From contig NZ_JACCEM010000001.1 in the NCBI RefSeq assembly GCF_013416525.1, forward strand, positions 496,001 to 560,000: DNA of 64,000 nucleotides, in the 5' to 3' direction. This stretch comes from Parapusillimonas granuli (GTDB taxonomy: Bacteria > Pseudomonadota > Gammaproteobacteria > Burkholderiales > Burkholderiaceae_B). Position 1 is the first letter of the stretch, and each line of letters begins with the position of its first letter. A program made the translations under genes and the position numbers. The notes below the pieces were generated by a model. The model ran no database searches. It saw only the letters and a program-made list of their open reading frames with translations, and was not told where the DNA came from. This document shows, one piece after another, positions 26,634 to 34,666 of this stretch.

Positions 26634-27721
26634 TGGCCGGCCGCTCCCTGAAATTCGCCCAGCGCCTTCACGTGGCTGCAGGCGTCCCCGTAGCGGAAAG
26701 CCAGCGCGATCAGGCGCGTGGCCATGCGGGCCGCCAGGGTTTCCCGCGTCATGCCCATGCCGCCGTGCAACTGGATGACCGCCTGTGCGAATTCTATCGC
26801 CTGTTCGCGCACGTACAGGCCGAGCAGGTCGAATGCCGCCGCGCTTTCGGCGGCGCCTTTTGCGCCGTCCAGCGAGCGCAGGGACGACATCAGCAGGCAT
26901 TTGCAGCTTTCGAAGGTCACGTACAGCTTCGCGGCGTCATGGCGCAGCACCTGGAATTGCGCCAGCGCCTGTCCGAACTGTTTTCTTTCCTGCAGATACC
27001 GCAGCGTCTCGGCGAGCGCGTAGTTCATGGTGCACACGATGTCGGCGGCCACCGCCGCCTGGGCGATGCGCCAGCCGGCGGACTGCATGGCCGTGGCGGC
27101 GGCGCCGCGGGCCAGTATGCCGACGCCGGCCGGCGTGCAGCCGTTCAGGTCCAGGCGCCGGACGCTGCGGCCCTCGACGGTGACGTAGGACGCCGTCCGT
27201 CCGCCCAGCGCCTGGGCATCCAGCAGGATGACCAGGGCTTCCTCCGTGGCGGCGTCGACGGCGTTGAACAGGATGTGGGTGCATTCGTCCGTCAGCTCGA
27301 CGGGCTCCAGGCTGCCCGCGAGGACCGGGGCGCCCGCCGCCGAAGACAGCGTGGGCGCGGTCCCGCTTTCACGCCGGCTCAGCGGGCCGGCGAATTCGAC
27401 GCAGGCCTCGCCGGCGGCGATTTGCGCCCGCAGCCGCTCGACGGCCGCGTTCGCCGGCGCCGCGCCCAGCATGGCGGGCACGATGCCGCAACGCGTCATG
27501 ACGGGCAGGTTGACGGCGCGCGCCGCCATGCCTTCGATGAGGGATCCGAGGTCGTTGAAGCGGCCGCCGTAGCCGCCCTCCGCCTCGGGGATCAGGGTGC
27601 CGCCCCAGCCCATCTCCTGGATGATGGACGAAGCGGGAGTCGCCGCGGACACATCCTTGGCGTAGCGTTCGGCGCCGTCGAACAGGACGCCCGGAAAAAC
27701 AACTGCTGGTTCAAAAGCCAT
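26630..27721 (-). CDS. acyl-CoA dehydrogenase, short partner subunit
   Basis: A 363-residue member of the acyl-CoA dehydrogenase family with a divergent middle region. Recognisable parts are MGWGGTLIPEAEGGYGGRFN near 37-56, [20 protein letters not shown], and QLHGGMGMTRETLAARMATR near the end. At the place of the usual C-terminal catalytic Glu it reads RYGDAC, so that base is absent. It is coupled to the ligase gene (4-bp overlap) and follows a longer acyl-CoA dehydrogenase by 3 bp. Such adjacent long/short pairs form heteromeric dehydrogenases in pimelate (PimC/PimD) and steroid side-chain catabolism. I infer a heteromer here. Confidence 0.85.
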   Translation of the reverse strand: MAFEPAVVFPGVLFDGAERYAKDVSAATPASSIIQEMGWGGTLIPEAEGGYGGRFNDLGSLIEGMAARAVNLPVMTRCGIVPAMLGAAPANAAVERLRAQIAAGEACVEFAGPLSRRESGTAPTLSSAAGAPVLAGSLEPVELTDECTHILFNAVDAATEEALVILLDAQALGGRTASYVTVEGRSVRRLDLNGCTPAGVGILARGAAATAMQSAGWRIAQAAVAADIVCTMNYALAETLRYLQERKQFGQALAQFQVLRHDAAKLYVTFESCKCLLMSSLRSLDGAKGAAESAAAFDLLGLYVREQAIEFAQAVIQLHGGMGMTRETLAARMATRLIALAFRYGDACSHVKALGEFQGAAGQ

Positions 27722-27724
27722 GGA

Positions 27725-28939
27725 TCATGCTCCTAGCAATTCACGCGCGACGACATTGCGCTGGACTTCCGTCGTTCCGCCGGCGATGGTCTTCGAGCGG
27801 GTGAACAGATAGTTCTGCAGCCACAGGCCGGCGTCGGTCTGGCCGCCCTGCTCCGTCAGGAAGCGCTGCGTGGCTGCCGGCCCGGTGACCCGGAGGGCCA
27901 CTTCCGTCAGCGCCTGGGCCACCAGGCTGCACATGAGCTTCAGGGCCGAAGGCTTCGCGCCCAGGGGGCGCTTTTGCATCATGTCGTCGATGGCCGACGC
28001 CAGCATTTCGCGCGCGCCCTTGATCTGCGCGGCCAGCATGAGCATGCGCTGGTCCAGCGCGGCATAGTCGCGGTCGCGGGCGTTTTCCCGCCGGCTGTCC
28101 CAGAGCAGATGCGCGACCCGGCGCCACTGGCGCACCAGCTGGGCGACGCTGGCCGGCGGCAGGCGCTCGCGTTCCAGCAGATACTTGGCGCAGTTCCAGC
28201 CTTTGCCTTCTTCGCCCACCAGGCGATCCGCCGGCACCCGCACGTTTTCAAAGAAGACTTCGTTGACGTGATGCCAGCCGTCTATGGTCTCGATGGGGCG
28301 CACGGTGATTCCCGGCGTGTCCATGTCGACCAGCAGCAGCGAGATGCCGTCCTGCTTCTTGGCTTCGCGCGACGTGCGCACCAGCAGGTAGATGATATTG
28401 GCTTCGTGGCCGTGCGAGGTCCAGATCTTCTGGCCATTGACTACGTAATGGTCGCCGTGGCGCTCCGCGCGCGTCTGCAGCGAAGCCAGGTCCGACCCTG
28501 AATTGGGCTCGGAATAGCCCTGGCACCACCAGTCCGAGGTGTCGATGATGCGGGGCAGGTACTTCGCCTTTTGCTCCGGCGTGCCGAAATGCATGATGAC
28601 CGGGCCGATATGGCCCAGGCCGTGATGGTACAGCGGCGGGCAGTCGAAGTCGGCGATGGCCTCTTCGAAGATCATGCGCTGCCGCAGATCCCAGCCGGTG
28701 CCGCCGTGCTCCTTGGGCCAGCTGGGCGCGGCCCAGCCCTGCTTGCACAGGATCTGCTGCCACCGGCTGTAGACGGGGCGCGTGACCTTTTCGCCGTTCC
28801 TGACTTTCTCGCGGATGTCGTCCGGGCAGTTCCGTTGCGCGAATTGGCGGACTTCGTTCTGGAATTCCAGGTACTTTCCCGTTTCGTCATTGCCGCTGGA
28901 GGGCAAGGACAGGAAGCGCTCGTTCAGTGCATGCCGCAT
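27725..28939 (-). CDS. acyl-CoA dehydrogenase, long partner subunit
   Basis: A 404-residue acyl-CoA dehydrogenase. The N-terminus contains WAAPSWPKEHGGTGWDLRQR; the FAD region has QGYSEPNSGSDLASLQTRAE; the middle domain has VVNGQKIWTSHGHEANIIYL; and the C-terminus has SKTIAGGTTEVQRNVVAREL. The catalytic Glu of the YEG motif is replaced (IAGG), as in many members working as mixed pairs. The ATG at 28939 was chosen from homology and lies next to the ECH stop; the open frame extends 21 codons upstream. It is followed 3 bp later by the short acyl-CoA dehydrogenase. It resembles PimC-like large subunits, but the substrate is not proven. Confidence 0.9.
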   Translation of the reverse strand: MRHALNERFLSLPSSGNDETGKYLEFQNEVRQFAQRNCPDDIREKVRNGEKVTRPVYSRWQQILCKQGWAAPSWPKEHGGTGWDLRQRMIFEEAIADFDCPPLYHHGLGHIGPVIMHFGTPEQKAKYLPRIIDTSDWWCQGYSEPNSGSDLASLQTRAERHGDHYVVNGQKIWTSHGHEANIIYLLVRTSREAKKQDGISLLLVDMDTPGITVRPIETIDGWHHVNEVFFENVRVPADRLVGEEGKGWNCAKYLLERERLPPASVAQLVRQWRRVAHLLWDSRRENARDRDYAALDQRMLMLAAQIKGAREMLASAIDDMMQKRPLGAKPSALKLMCSLVAQALTEVALRVTGPAATQRFLTEQGGQTDAGLWLQNYLFTRSKTIAGGTTEVQRNVVARELLGA

Positions 28940-28940
28940 G

Positions 28941-29732
28941 TCAACGCCCCTTGTATTGAGGGCGGCGCTTTTCCAGGAAGGCCCGCTGGGCTTCCTGCGC
29001 ATCTTCCGTATTGGACAGTGCGACCGTGATGTTCTGTTCGTAGCGGTAGCCTTCGCGCTGCGGCATCGACAGCGTGACCTGGGCCGCCTGCTTGGCGTAT
29101 TGCAGCGCCAGGGGCGCCTTGCCGGCGATTTCGCGCGCCAGATCCAGCGCGTAAGGCATCAATTCCTCGCGCGGCAGGCTGGCTTCGATCAGGCCGACGC
29201 GGTAGAGCTCGTCGGCGGAAACCTTCATGCCGGTATAGAACATGCGGCGCGCGCGCGACTTGCCGAACACGCGCTGCAGCAGCGCGGTGCCGCCGGCCAG
29301 GCCCACGTTGATCTCCGGCATGGACACATAGGCGTTGTCGGAGCAGATCCAGATGTCGCAGGCGGCCATCAGGCCGAAGCCGGCGCCGATGGCCGGGCCG
29401 TTGACGGCGGCGATCACCGGTTTGCTGCAGTCGGCGATCGAGAGCGAGGCCTCGCGCACCAGGCGGTTGTGGTTCCAATAGGCGCCCGGGCCGCGTTTCT
29501 TGATGGCGGGGCGCTCGGAGATGTCGGCGCCGGCCGAGAAGACGTCGCCCCGCCCGGTCAGGACGATGCAGCGTACGTCATCGTCGTCGTTGAAGGCGTC
29601 GAATGCGCCGATCAGTTCCGCCCGCAGCTCGGCGTTCTGCGCGTTGACGGGCGGGCGGTTCAGGTAGACGATGGCCACGCCATCCTGCTTCTCGACTTCT
29701 ATATGCTTGAAATTCATCACGTTTGCTTCCAT
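28941..29732 (-). CDS. enoyl-CoA hydratase/isomerase family protein
   Basis: A 263-residue crotonase-fold protein. The oxyanion segment is VFSAGADISERPAIKKRG (about 64-81). Of the two catalytic glutamates of hydratases only the second is present (Glu140 in SMPEINVGLAGG). The first position reads GAGFGLMAACD, with Gly120 in place of Glu. It could therefore be an isomerase, a hydrolase or a single-acid hydratase rather than a standard hydratase. It lies between the second Bug gene (6 bp away) and the long acyl-CoA dehydrogenase. Confidence 0.87.
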   Translation of the reverse strand: MEANVMNFKHIEVEKQDGVAIVYLNRPPVNAQNAELRAELIGAFDAFNDDDDVRCIVLTGRGDVFSAGADISERPAIKKRGPGAYWNHNRLVREASLSIADCSKPVIAAVNGPAIGAGFGLMAACDIWICSDNAYVSMPEINVGLAGGTALLQRVFGKSRARRMFYTGMKVSADELYRVGLIEASLPREELMPYALDLAREIAGKAPLALQYAKQAAQVTLSMPQREGYRYEQNITVALSNTEDAQEAQRAFLEKRRPQYKGR

Positions 29733-29738
29733 GGTGGG

Positions 29739-30710
29739 CTATTGGACGACCAACTGCACGCCGGCATCCACCAGACCTTGCAGGCGCTTTGATTCATACG
29801 CCAGAAAATCGGCGAATTCCTTGGGCGTGCCGCCCGACACGAACAAGCCCGCCTTGTCGAGCACGCCGCGCACCTGCGGGTCCTTGATCGCATCGTTCAG
29901 GCCCCGGTTGATTTTCTGAAGAACGGGCTGGGGCGTGCCCTTGGGCGCCAGGAAGCCGAACCAGCTGCCGAAGACCAGGTCTATGCCCTGCTCCTTGAAG
30001 GTGGGGACTTCGGGTGCGGCGGGGTGCCGGGTGTCGTGGGCGATGCCCAGCGCGCGCAGCCGGCCGGCGCGGACGCTGTTGATGGAGCTGGGGCCGTCGA
30101 AAATGCCGTCCACCAGCCCGCCGTACAGATCGTTCATGGCCGGCGCCGTGCCCTTGTATGGGACATGGGTGATGGTCACGCCGACTTCCTTGGCCCACAG
30201 TTCGGCCGCGATATGGGGGCTGGACGCGTTGCCGGACGAGGCGAATTTCAGGTTGCCGGGCGATTGCTTGCCTTTGGCGATGACGTCGTCCAGGGTCTTC
30301 AGCTCGCTCTGGCTGTTCACGACCAGCATGCTGCGGCTGTTGCCCAGCAGCATGACGGGCTCGAACGAACCGGGGTCGTAGTTCAGGTCCTTGCGCAATA
30401 TCGGGTTGGACGTGAAGGCGTAGCTGGTGAGCAGGATGGTGTAGCCGTCGGGCTTGGCGCGGCTGACGTGCTGGGTGCCGATCATGGTGCCGGCGCCGCC
30501 CTTGTTGTCGACGATGACCTGGGTGTTCCAGTGGCGGCCCAGGTAATCGCCGATGGAGCGCGCATACAGATCGGTCACGCCGCCATGCGCGTACGGCACG
30601 ATGATGGTCACGGGACGGTCGGGATAGGTTTCCGCATGGGCGGTGGACACGGCGCAGGCAAGCCCGATCACGGCGCCGGCCAGCCTCAGTTGCTTGAAGA
30701 GTCTGTTCAT
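29739..30710 (-). CDS. Bug/TctC-family periplasmic solute-binding protein
   Basis: A 323-residue TctC/Bug protein with signal peptide MNRLFKQLRLAGAVIGLACA ending in STAHA. Family segments: PVTIIVPYAHGGVTDLYARS, VIVDNKGGAGTMIGTQHVSR and HVPYKGTAPAMNDLYGGLVD. It is the second of two adjacent Bug genes (34 bp apart) heading this operon. It diverges clearly in sequence from its neighbour, so it is not a recent tandem duplicate. It probably delivers a carboxylate substrate of the ligase/dehydrogenase genes; no TctA/TctB permease is nearby. Confidence 0.92.
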   Translation of the reverse strand: MNRLFKQLRLAGAVIGLACAVSTAHAETYPDRPVTIIVPYAHGGVTDLYARSIGDYLGRHWNTQVIVDNKGGAGTMIGTQHVSRAKPDGYTILLTSYAFTSNPILRKDLNYDPGSFEPVMLLGNSRSMLVVNSQSELKTLDDVIAKGKQSPGNLKFASSGNASSPHIAAELWAKEVGVTITHVPYKGTAPAMNDLYGGLVDGIFDGPSSINSVRAGRLRALGIAHDTRHPAAPEVPTFKEQGIDLVFGSWFGFLAPKGTPQPVLQKINRGLNDAIKDPQVRGVLDKAGLFVSGGTPKEFADFLAYESKRLQGLVDAGVQLVVQ

Positions 30711-30744
30711 GAATGCTCCTGTTGCATGAATGTGGGGTTTCGAT

Positions 30745-31731
30745 TCATTTGGCGTTCGTCACGGCGATGCCGGCGCTGTCTATCACCTCTTTCCAGCGCT
30801 TCTGCTCGCTGCGGACCAGCGCTTCCATTTCCGCGGGGGTGCTGCCGGCCAGCCTGGAGCCGGTGGAGGCGAAGTTGGCCCGCAGGGCCGGATCCTCGGC
30901 CACCGCGATGATCGCCTCGCTGAGCTTCTTGATGATCGGCTCCGGCGTGCCGCCGGGGGCGCTGATGTAATTCACCGGCGACGCTTCGAAGCCGTCCAGG
31001 GTTTTGGCGATGGGCGGGACGTCGGGAATGATGGGATTGGGTTCCAGCGTGGAAACGCCCAATGCCCGCACGGCGCCCGACTGGATATGCGGCAGGTAGA
31101 CGCTCAAGGTGTCGATGGACATTTCGACGCGGCCGCCGATGACGTCCGCGGCCGCGATCGCCGAGCCGCGGTAGGGCACGTGGACGATGTCCACGCCGGC
31201 CATTTTCTTGAACAGTTCGCCCGCCAGATGGCTGGTGGAGCCGATGCCGGAGCTGGCGAAATTGACCGTGCCGGGGTTCTTCTTGACGTGGTCGATCAGT
31301 TCCCGCACCGACCGGGCGGGGAAGTCTTTGTTGACGACGAGCACGTTGGTGCCGGCGGTGAGCTGGCTGACGGGGCGCAAGTCCTTGAAAGCGTCGTAGG
31401 GCAGGTTCTCGATCAGATAGGGCGCGGTCATCTGCTGGCCGGGCGTGGTGTACAGCAGGGTGTAGCCGTCCGGCGCGGCTTTGGCGACTTTGTTGGCGCC
31501 CATGGATCCGCCCGCGCCGGGCACGTTGTCGATGATGATGGGCTGCTTCAGGGCCTCGGACAAGGGCTGGGCGAAGCGCCTGGCGCTATAGTCGGCGCCG
31601 CCGCCGGGGGCGAAGGGCACGACCAGGCGGATGGGTTTGTCGGGATAGCCGGCGTCGGCGCCGGCGGCGGACGGCAGGACGGCGCTCATCGAGGCGGCGA
31701 GCGCCACGACGGCGTGCAAGAGAGTATTCAT
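30745..31731 (-). CDS. Bug/TctC-family periplasmic solute-binding protein
   Basis: A 328-residue TctC/Bug protein. The signal peptide is MNTLLHAVVALAASMSAVLP with cleavage after SAAGA. The mature part has IRLVVPFAPGGGADYSARRF, IIIDNVPGAGGSMGANKVAK and VPYRGSAIAAADVIGGRVEM. The ATG at 31731 follows AAGGAGACAA, a strong ribosome-binding site. It is the first gene of the 31.7-24.5 kb operon, and a 48-bp palindrome lies 35 bp upstream of the start codon. Confidence 0.93.
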   Translation of the reverse strand: MNTLLHAVVALAASMSAVLPSAAGADAGYPDKPIRLVVPFAPGGGADYSARRFAQPLSEALKQPIIIDNVPGAGGSMGANKVAKAAPDGYTLLYTTPGQQMTAPYLIENLPYDAFKDLRPVSQLTAGTNVLVVNKDFPARSVRELIDHVKKNPGTVNFASSGIGSTSHLAGELFKKMAGVDIVHVPYRGSAIAAADVIGGRVEMSIDTLSVYLPHIQSGAVRALGVSTLEPNPIIPDVPPIAKTLDGFEASPVNYISAPGGTPEPIIKKLSEAIIAVAEDPALRANFASTGSRLAGSTPAEMEALVRSEQKRWKEVIDSAGIAVTNAK

Positions 31732-31765
31732 TTGTCTCCTTACTGGCGTGGGGAATAGCGGGCGG

Positions 31766-31813
31766 GTAGAATCCTTGAACTTACCGAACGATCGGTAAGT
31801 TCAAGGATTCTAC
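31766..31813. promoter_or_regulatory. 48-bp perfect palindrome, probable TetR operator
   Basis: Two 22-bp arms (31766-31787 and 31792-31813) are exact reverse complements, separated by ACGA. The core TTACCGA-N4-TCGGTAA resembles operators of TetR-family regulators of acyl-CoA catabolism; the outer arms continue GTAGAATCCTTGAAC. It lies 35-82 bp upstream of the first Bug gene. The TetR gene at the end of the same operon is the obvious candidate to bind it. No T-tract flanks it, so a terminator for topB is less likely, though a hairpin could form in RNA. Confidence 0.65.
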
Positions 31814-31901
31814 GAGGACCAGGGCAGGATGCCAAACTAGGGAAAACACTGATAGGCGGCGGCCCGCCGCCCATGGAAGCCGAGGGGCCCCGGCCGCCCG
31901 G

Positions 31902-34604
31902 TCAGAACGGTGGGTCGTCGTCGTAGGAATCGATGTTCGCGGTGGCCGTGGCGGCCTTCTTGGCGGCAGTCTTGCCGGCCGCCTTTTTTGCCGGCGCCTT
32001 CTTCACGGCGGCCTTCTTGACCGCGGCTTTCTTGGGCGCCGCCTTGGTCGCGGTCTTGGTTGCCGCCTTCTTGGGCGCCGCTTTTTCGGCCGTCTTGCTT
32101 GCCGCCTTGGCGGCCGTGGCGGTTTTCGCCGCGGTTTTCGTCCCGGCCTTTTCGGCGCGGGGTTCGAATTCGAAGCCTATCTTGCCGTCGGGCTGCTTGA
32201 CCAGATACGCTTTGAACTTGCGGTTCGTGCGGCTGGATACGAAGCCGTCCAGCAGGTCGGTCTTGCCCTCGCTGAGCAGTTTCCGGGCTTGTTCCGCCGA
32301 AATTTCCTGCTGCAGAATCATCTTGCCGCTGCGGAAATCGCAGGTCTTGTCGGGGCCCACGGATTTCTCGCACACATAATTCATGCCGTATTCATAGACC
32401 TTGTGCCCGCACTTGGGGCAGTCGCCCACGGGCGTGTGGCCCGAGAAGTCGACCGGTTCGGTGTCTTCGTCTTCTTTCTGGCCGAAATCGAACTCGAGCT
32501 TGTATTCGTCGGTGATGCGCAGCAGGGCGGAGAAGGGACGCCCCATCTTGCTGATGAAGCCGGGTAGGGGGCCGAGCTGCCGCTTGGACAGCAATTCTTC
32601 CACTTCGGGGATTTCGAAGGTGCGCCCGCCCGGGTGCTTGCCGATGGAGAAATCGCACTGGGTGCAGGCGTAGCGGCGGTAGTTTTCCTTGACCACCCCG
32701 CCGCATTTGGGGCAGGGCGTCGACAGGGTGGCGTAGTCGCCGGGCACGGTGTCGCGTTCGTATTCCTTCGCCCGTTTCACGATCACCTGCGTCATCTGGG
32801 CGATTTCCCGCATGAAGGCGTCGCGGTCGAGTTCGCGCTGCTCGATCTGCTTGAGCCGGTGTTCCCATTCGCCGGTGAGCTCGGGCGAGGTCAGTTCGTT
32901 GACGCCCAGCCCGGAAAGCAGGGTCATGAGCTGCCGGGCCTTGGCGCTGGGAACGAGCTCGCGCCCTTCGCGCCGCAGATAGCCTTCGTTCAGCAGGCCT
33001 TCGATGATGGCCGCCCGGGTGGCGGGCGTGCCCAGGCCGCGTTCCGACATGGCTTCGCGCAGGGCTTCGTCGTCCACCAGCTTACCGGCGCCCTCCATGG
33101 CGGAAAGCAGCGTGGCTTCGGTGTAGCGGGCGGGCGGCTTGGTGACCAGGTCCTTCACCTGGACGTCCTCGGTCTTGACTTTTTCCCCTTCGGCGACCGG
33201 CACCAGGTTGGCGTCGTCGCCCTGGGCCTCGCGGCCGTAGATGGCCAGCCAGCCGGGAGACACCAGGACCTTGCCCTCCGTCTTGAAATGGTGCCCCGAT
33301 ACCTCGGTGATGCGGGTGGTGAGCCTGAATTCGGCGGCGGGGAAGAACACGGCGAGGAAGCGCTTGGCGACCAGGTCGTAGATCTTGCCTTCGGCCTCGC
33401 TCAGTTCGCGCGGAATCTGCAGCGTGGGGATGATGGCGAAGTGGTCGGACACCTTCTTGTTGTCGAAGATGCGCCGGTTGGGCTTGACCCATTTCTGCTT
33501 GCAGATGGTCGCAGCGAAGGGCCGGACGCCGGCGGCCGCCGAGGACCCGCCTTCGGCCAAGGCTTCCATGGTGTGCTGCACCGTTTGCAGATAGTCTTCG
33601 GGCAGATAGCGTGAATCGGTACGCGGGTAGGTCAGCGCCTTGTGGCGTTCGTACAGGGTTTGCGCCAGGGCCAGCGTGGTCTTGGCCGAAAACCCGAAGC
33701 GGGAGTTGGCTTCGCGCTGCAGCGAGGTCAGGTCGAACAGCGCGGGCGAGATTTGCGTCGAGGGCTTGGATTCTTCCGTGACGTGCCCGGGCTGCCCAAG
33801 GCAGGCTGTGACGATGGTCTGGGCGGCGTTGCGCGACCAGAGCCGGGAATCGCGCTTTTCGGGGTCGCGTTCGTCTTTGGCGAACTTGGGATCGAACCAG
33901 CGGCCGGCATACAGGCCGCCGGCGGCCACGAACGTGGCATGCACTTCCCAGTAGTCGCGGGGCACGAAGCTGCGGATGCGTTCTTCGCGTTCATTGACGA
34001 TGGCCAGCGTCGGCGTCTGCACCCGGCCCACCGGCGTCTTGAAAAAACCGCCGTCCTTGCTGTTGAAGGCCGTCATGGCGCGGGTGCCGTTGATGCCCAC
34101 CAGCCAGTCGGCTTCGGCGCGCGAGCGCGCGGCGGCCTCCAGCGGCTTCATGGCGGCGTCATCGCGCAGGTTTTCGAAGGCTTCGCGTATGGCGGCTTGC
34201 GTCATGGAGCGCAGCCACAGCCGCTGGACGGGCTTGTTCACCCCGGAGTATTGCAGAATGTAGCGGAAAATGAGCTCGCCCTCGCGGCCCGCGTCGCAGG
34301 CGTTGATGACGGCGGTGACGTCCTTGCGCTTGAGCAGCTTCACCAGCAGTTTCAGGCGTTCCGCCGAACGCTTGTCGGTGGGGCCGAGCTCGAATTTGGG
34401 AGGAATGACGGGAAGATGCGTAAAGCTCCATTTGCCACGGACAGGGTCGTTGGGGGCGACCAGGGTGAGCAGATGGCCGATGCTGGAGGCCAGCACATAG
34501 CGATCGCTTTCGAAATAGTCGCCTTCCCGGGTGAACCCACCCAGGGCGCGCGATATATCCAGGGCCACCGAAGGCTTCTCGGCAATAATGAGCGTTTTAG
34601 TCAT
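31902..34604 (-). CDS. topB: DNA topoisomerase III with Lys/Ala-rich tail and SSB-like tip
   Basis: A 900-residue type IA topoisomerase that passes and decatenates single strands. The Toprim start IIAEKPSVALDISRALGG (6-23) and acidic DAGREGE (104-110) are present. The active-site Tyr is about 326 in LTYPRTDSRYLPEDY. At least two zinc-ribbon segments follow (CPKCGGVVKE and CPKCGHKVYE). Residues about 819-890 are a low-complexity Lys/Ala/Thr tail (for example APKKAAVKKAAVKKAPAKKA) like histone H1. The last residues are DSYDDDPPF, close to the SSB C-terminal tip DDDIPF. E. coli TopB has about 650 residues. The ATG at 34604 (MTKTLIIAEK) is the family start. Confidence 0.95.
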   Translation of the reverse strand: MTKTLIIAEKPSVALDISRALGGFTREGDYFESDRYVLASSIGHLLTLVAPNDPVRGKWSFTHLPVIPPKFELGPTDKRSAERLKLLVKLLKRKDVTAVINACDAGREGELIFRYILQYSGVNKPVQRLWLRSMTQAAIREAFENLRDDAAMKPLEAAARSRAEADWLVGINGTRAMTAFNSKDGGFFKTPVGRVQTPTLAIVNEREERIRSFVPRDYWEVHATFVAAGGLYAGRWFDPKFAKDERDPEKRDSRLWSRNAAQTIVTACLGQPGHVTEESKPSTQISPALFDLTSLQREANSRFGFSAKTTLALAQTLYERHKALTYPRTDSRYLPEDYLQTVQHTMEALAEGGSSAAAGVRPFAATICKQKWVKPNRRIFDNKKVSDHFAIIPTLQIPRELSEAEGKIYDLVAKRFLAVFFPAAEFRLTTRITEVSGHHFKTEGKVLVSPGWLAIYGREAQGDDANLVPVAEGEKVKTEDVQVKDLVTKPPARYTEATLLSAMEGAGKLVDDEALREAMSERGLGTPATRAAIIEGLLNEGYLRREGRELVPSAKARQLMTLLSGLGVNELTSPELTGEWEHRLKQIEQRELDRDAFMREIAQMTQVIVKRAKEYERDTVPGDYATLSTPCPKCGGVVKENYRRYACTQCDFSIGKHPGGRTFEIPEVEELLSKRQLGPLPGFISKMGRPFSALLRITDEYKLEFDFGQKEDEDTEPVDFSGHTPVGDCPKCGHKVYEYGMNYVCEKSVGPDKTCDFRSGKMILQQEISAEQARKLLSEGKTDLLDGFVSSRTNRKFKAYLVKQPDGKIGFEFEPRAEKAGTKTAAKTATAAKAASKTAEKAAPKKAATKTATKAAPKKAAVKKAAVKKAPAKKAAGKTAAKKAATATANIDSYDDDPPF

Positions 34605-34666
34605 GTGATTCCAATAACTGCATTTCAGCAGCAATAGCGCGGATAATACGAGGTGAGAAACGCACT

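Noticed and set aside
31766-31813. The 48-bp palindrome as an intrinsic terminator of topB
   Set aside because: No T-tract follows on either strand, the stem is interrupted by an operator-like core, and it lies close to the next gene's promoter position. A regulatory site is preferred, though RNA hairpin formation is not excluded.
31966-32150. Repetitive Lys/Ala-coding DNA at the topB end, considered as a tandem repeat or CRISPR-like array
   Set aside because: The repeats are imperfect and follow the codon pattern of the protein tail, with no constant repeat/spacer structure.
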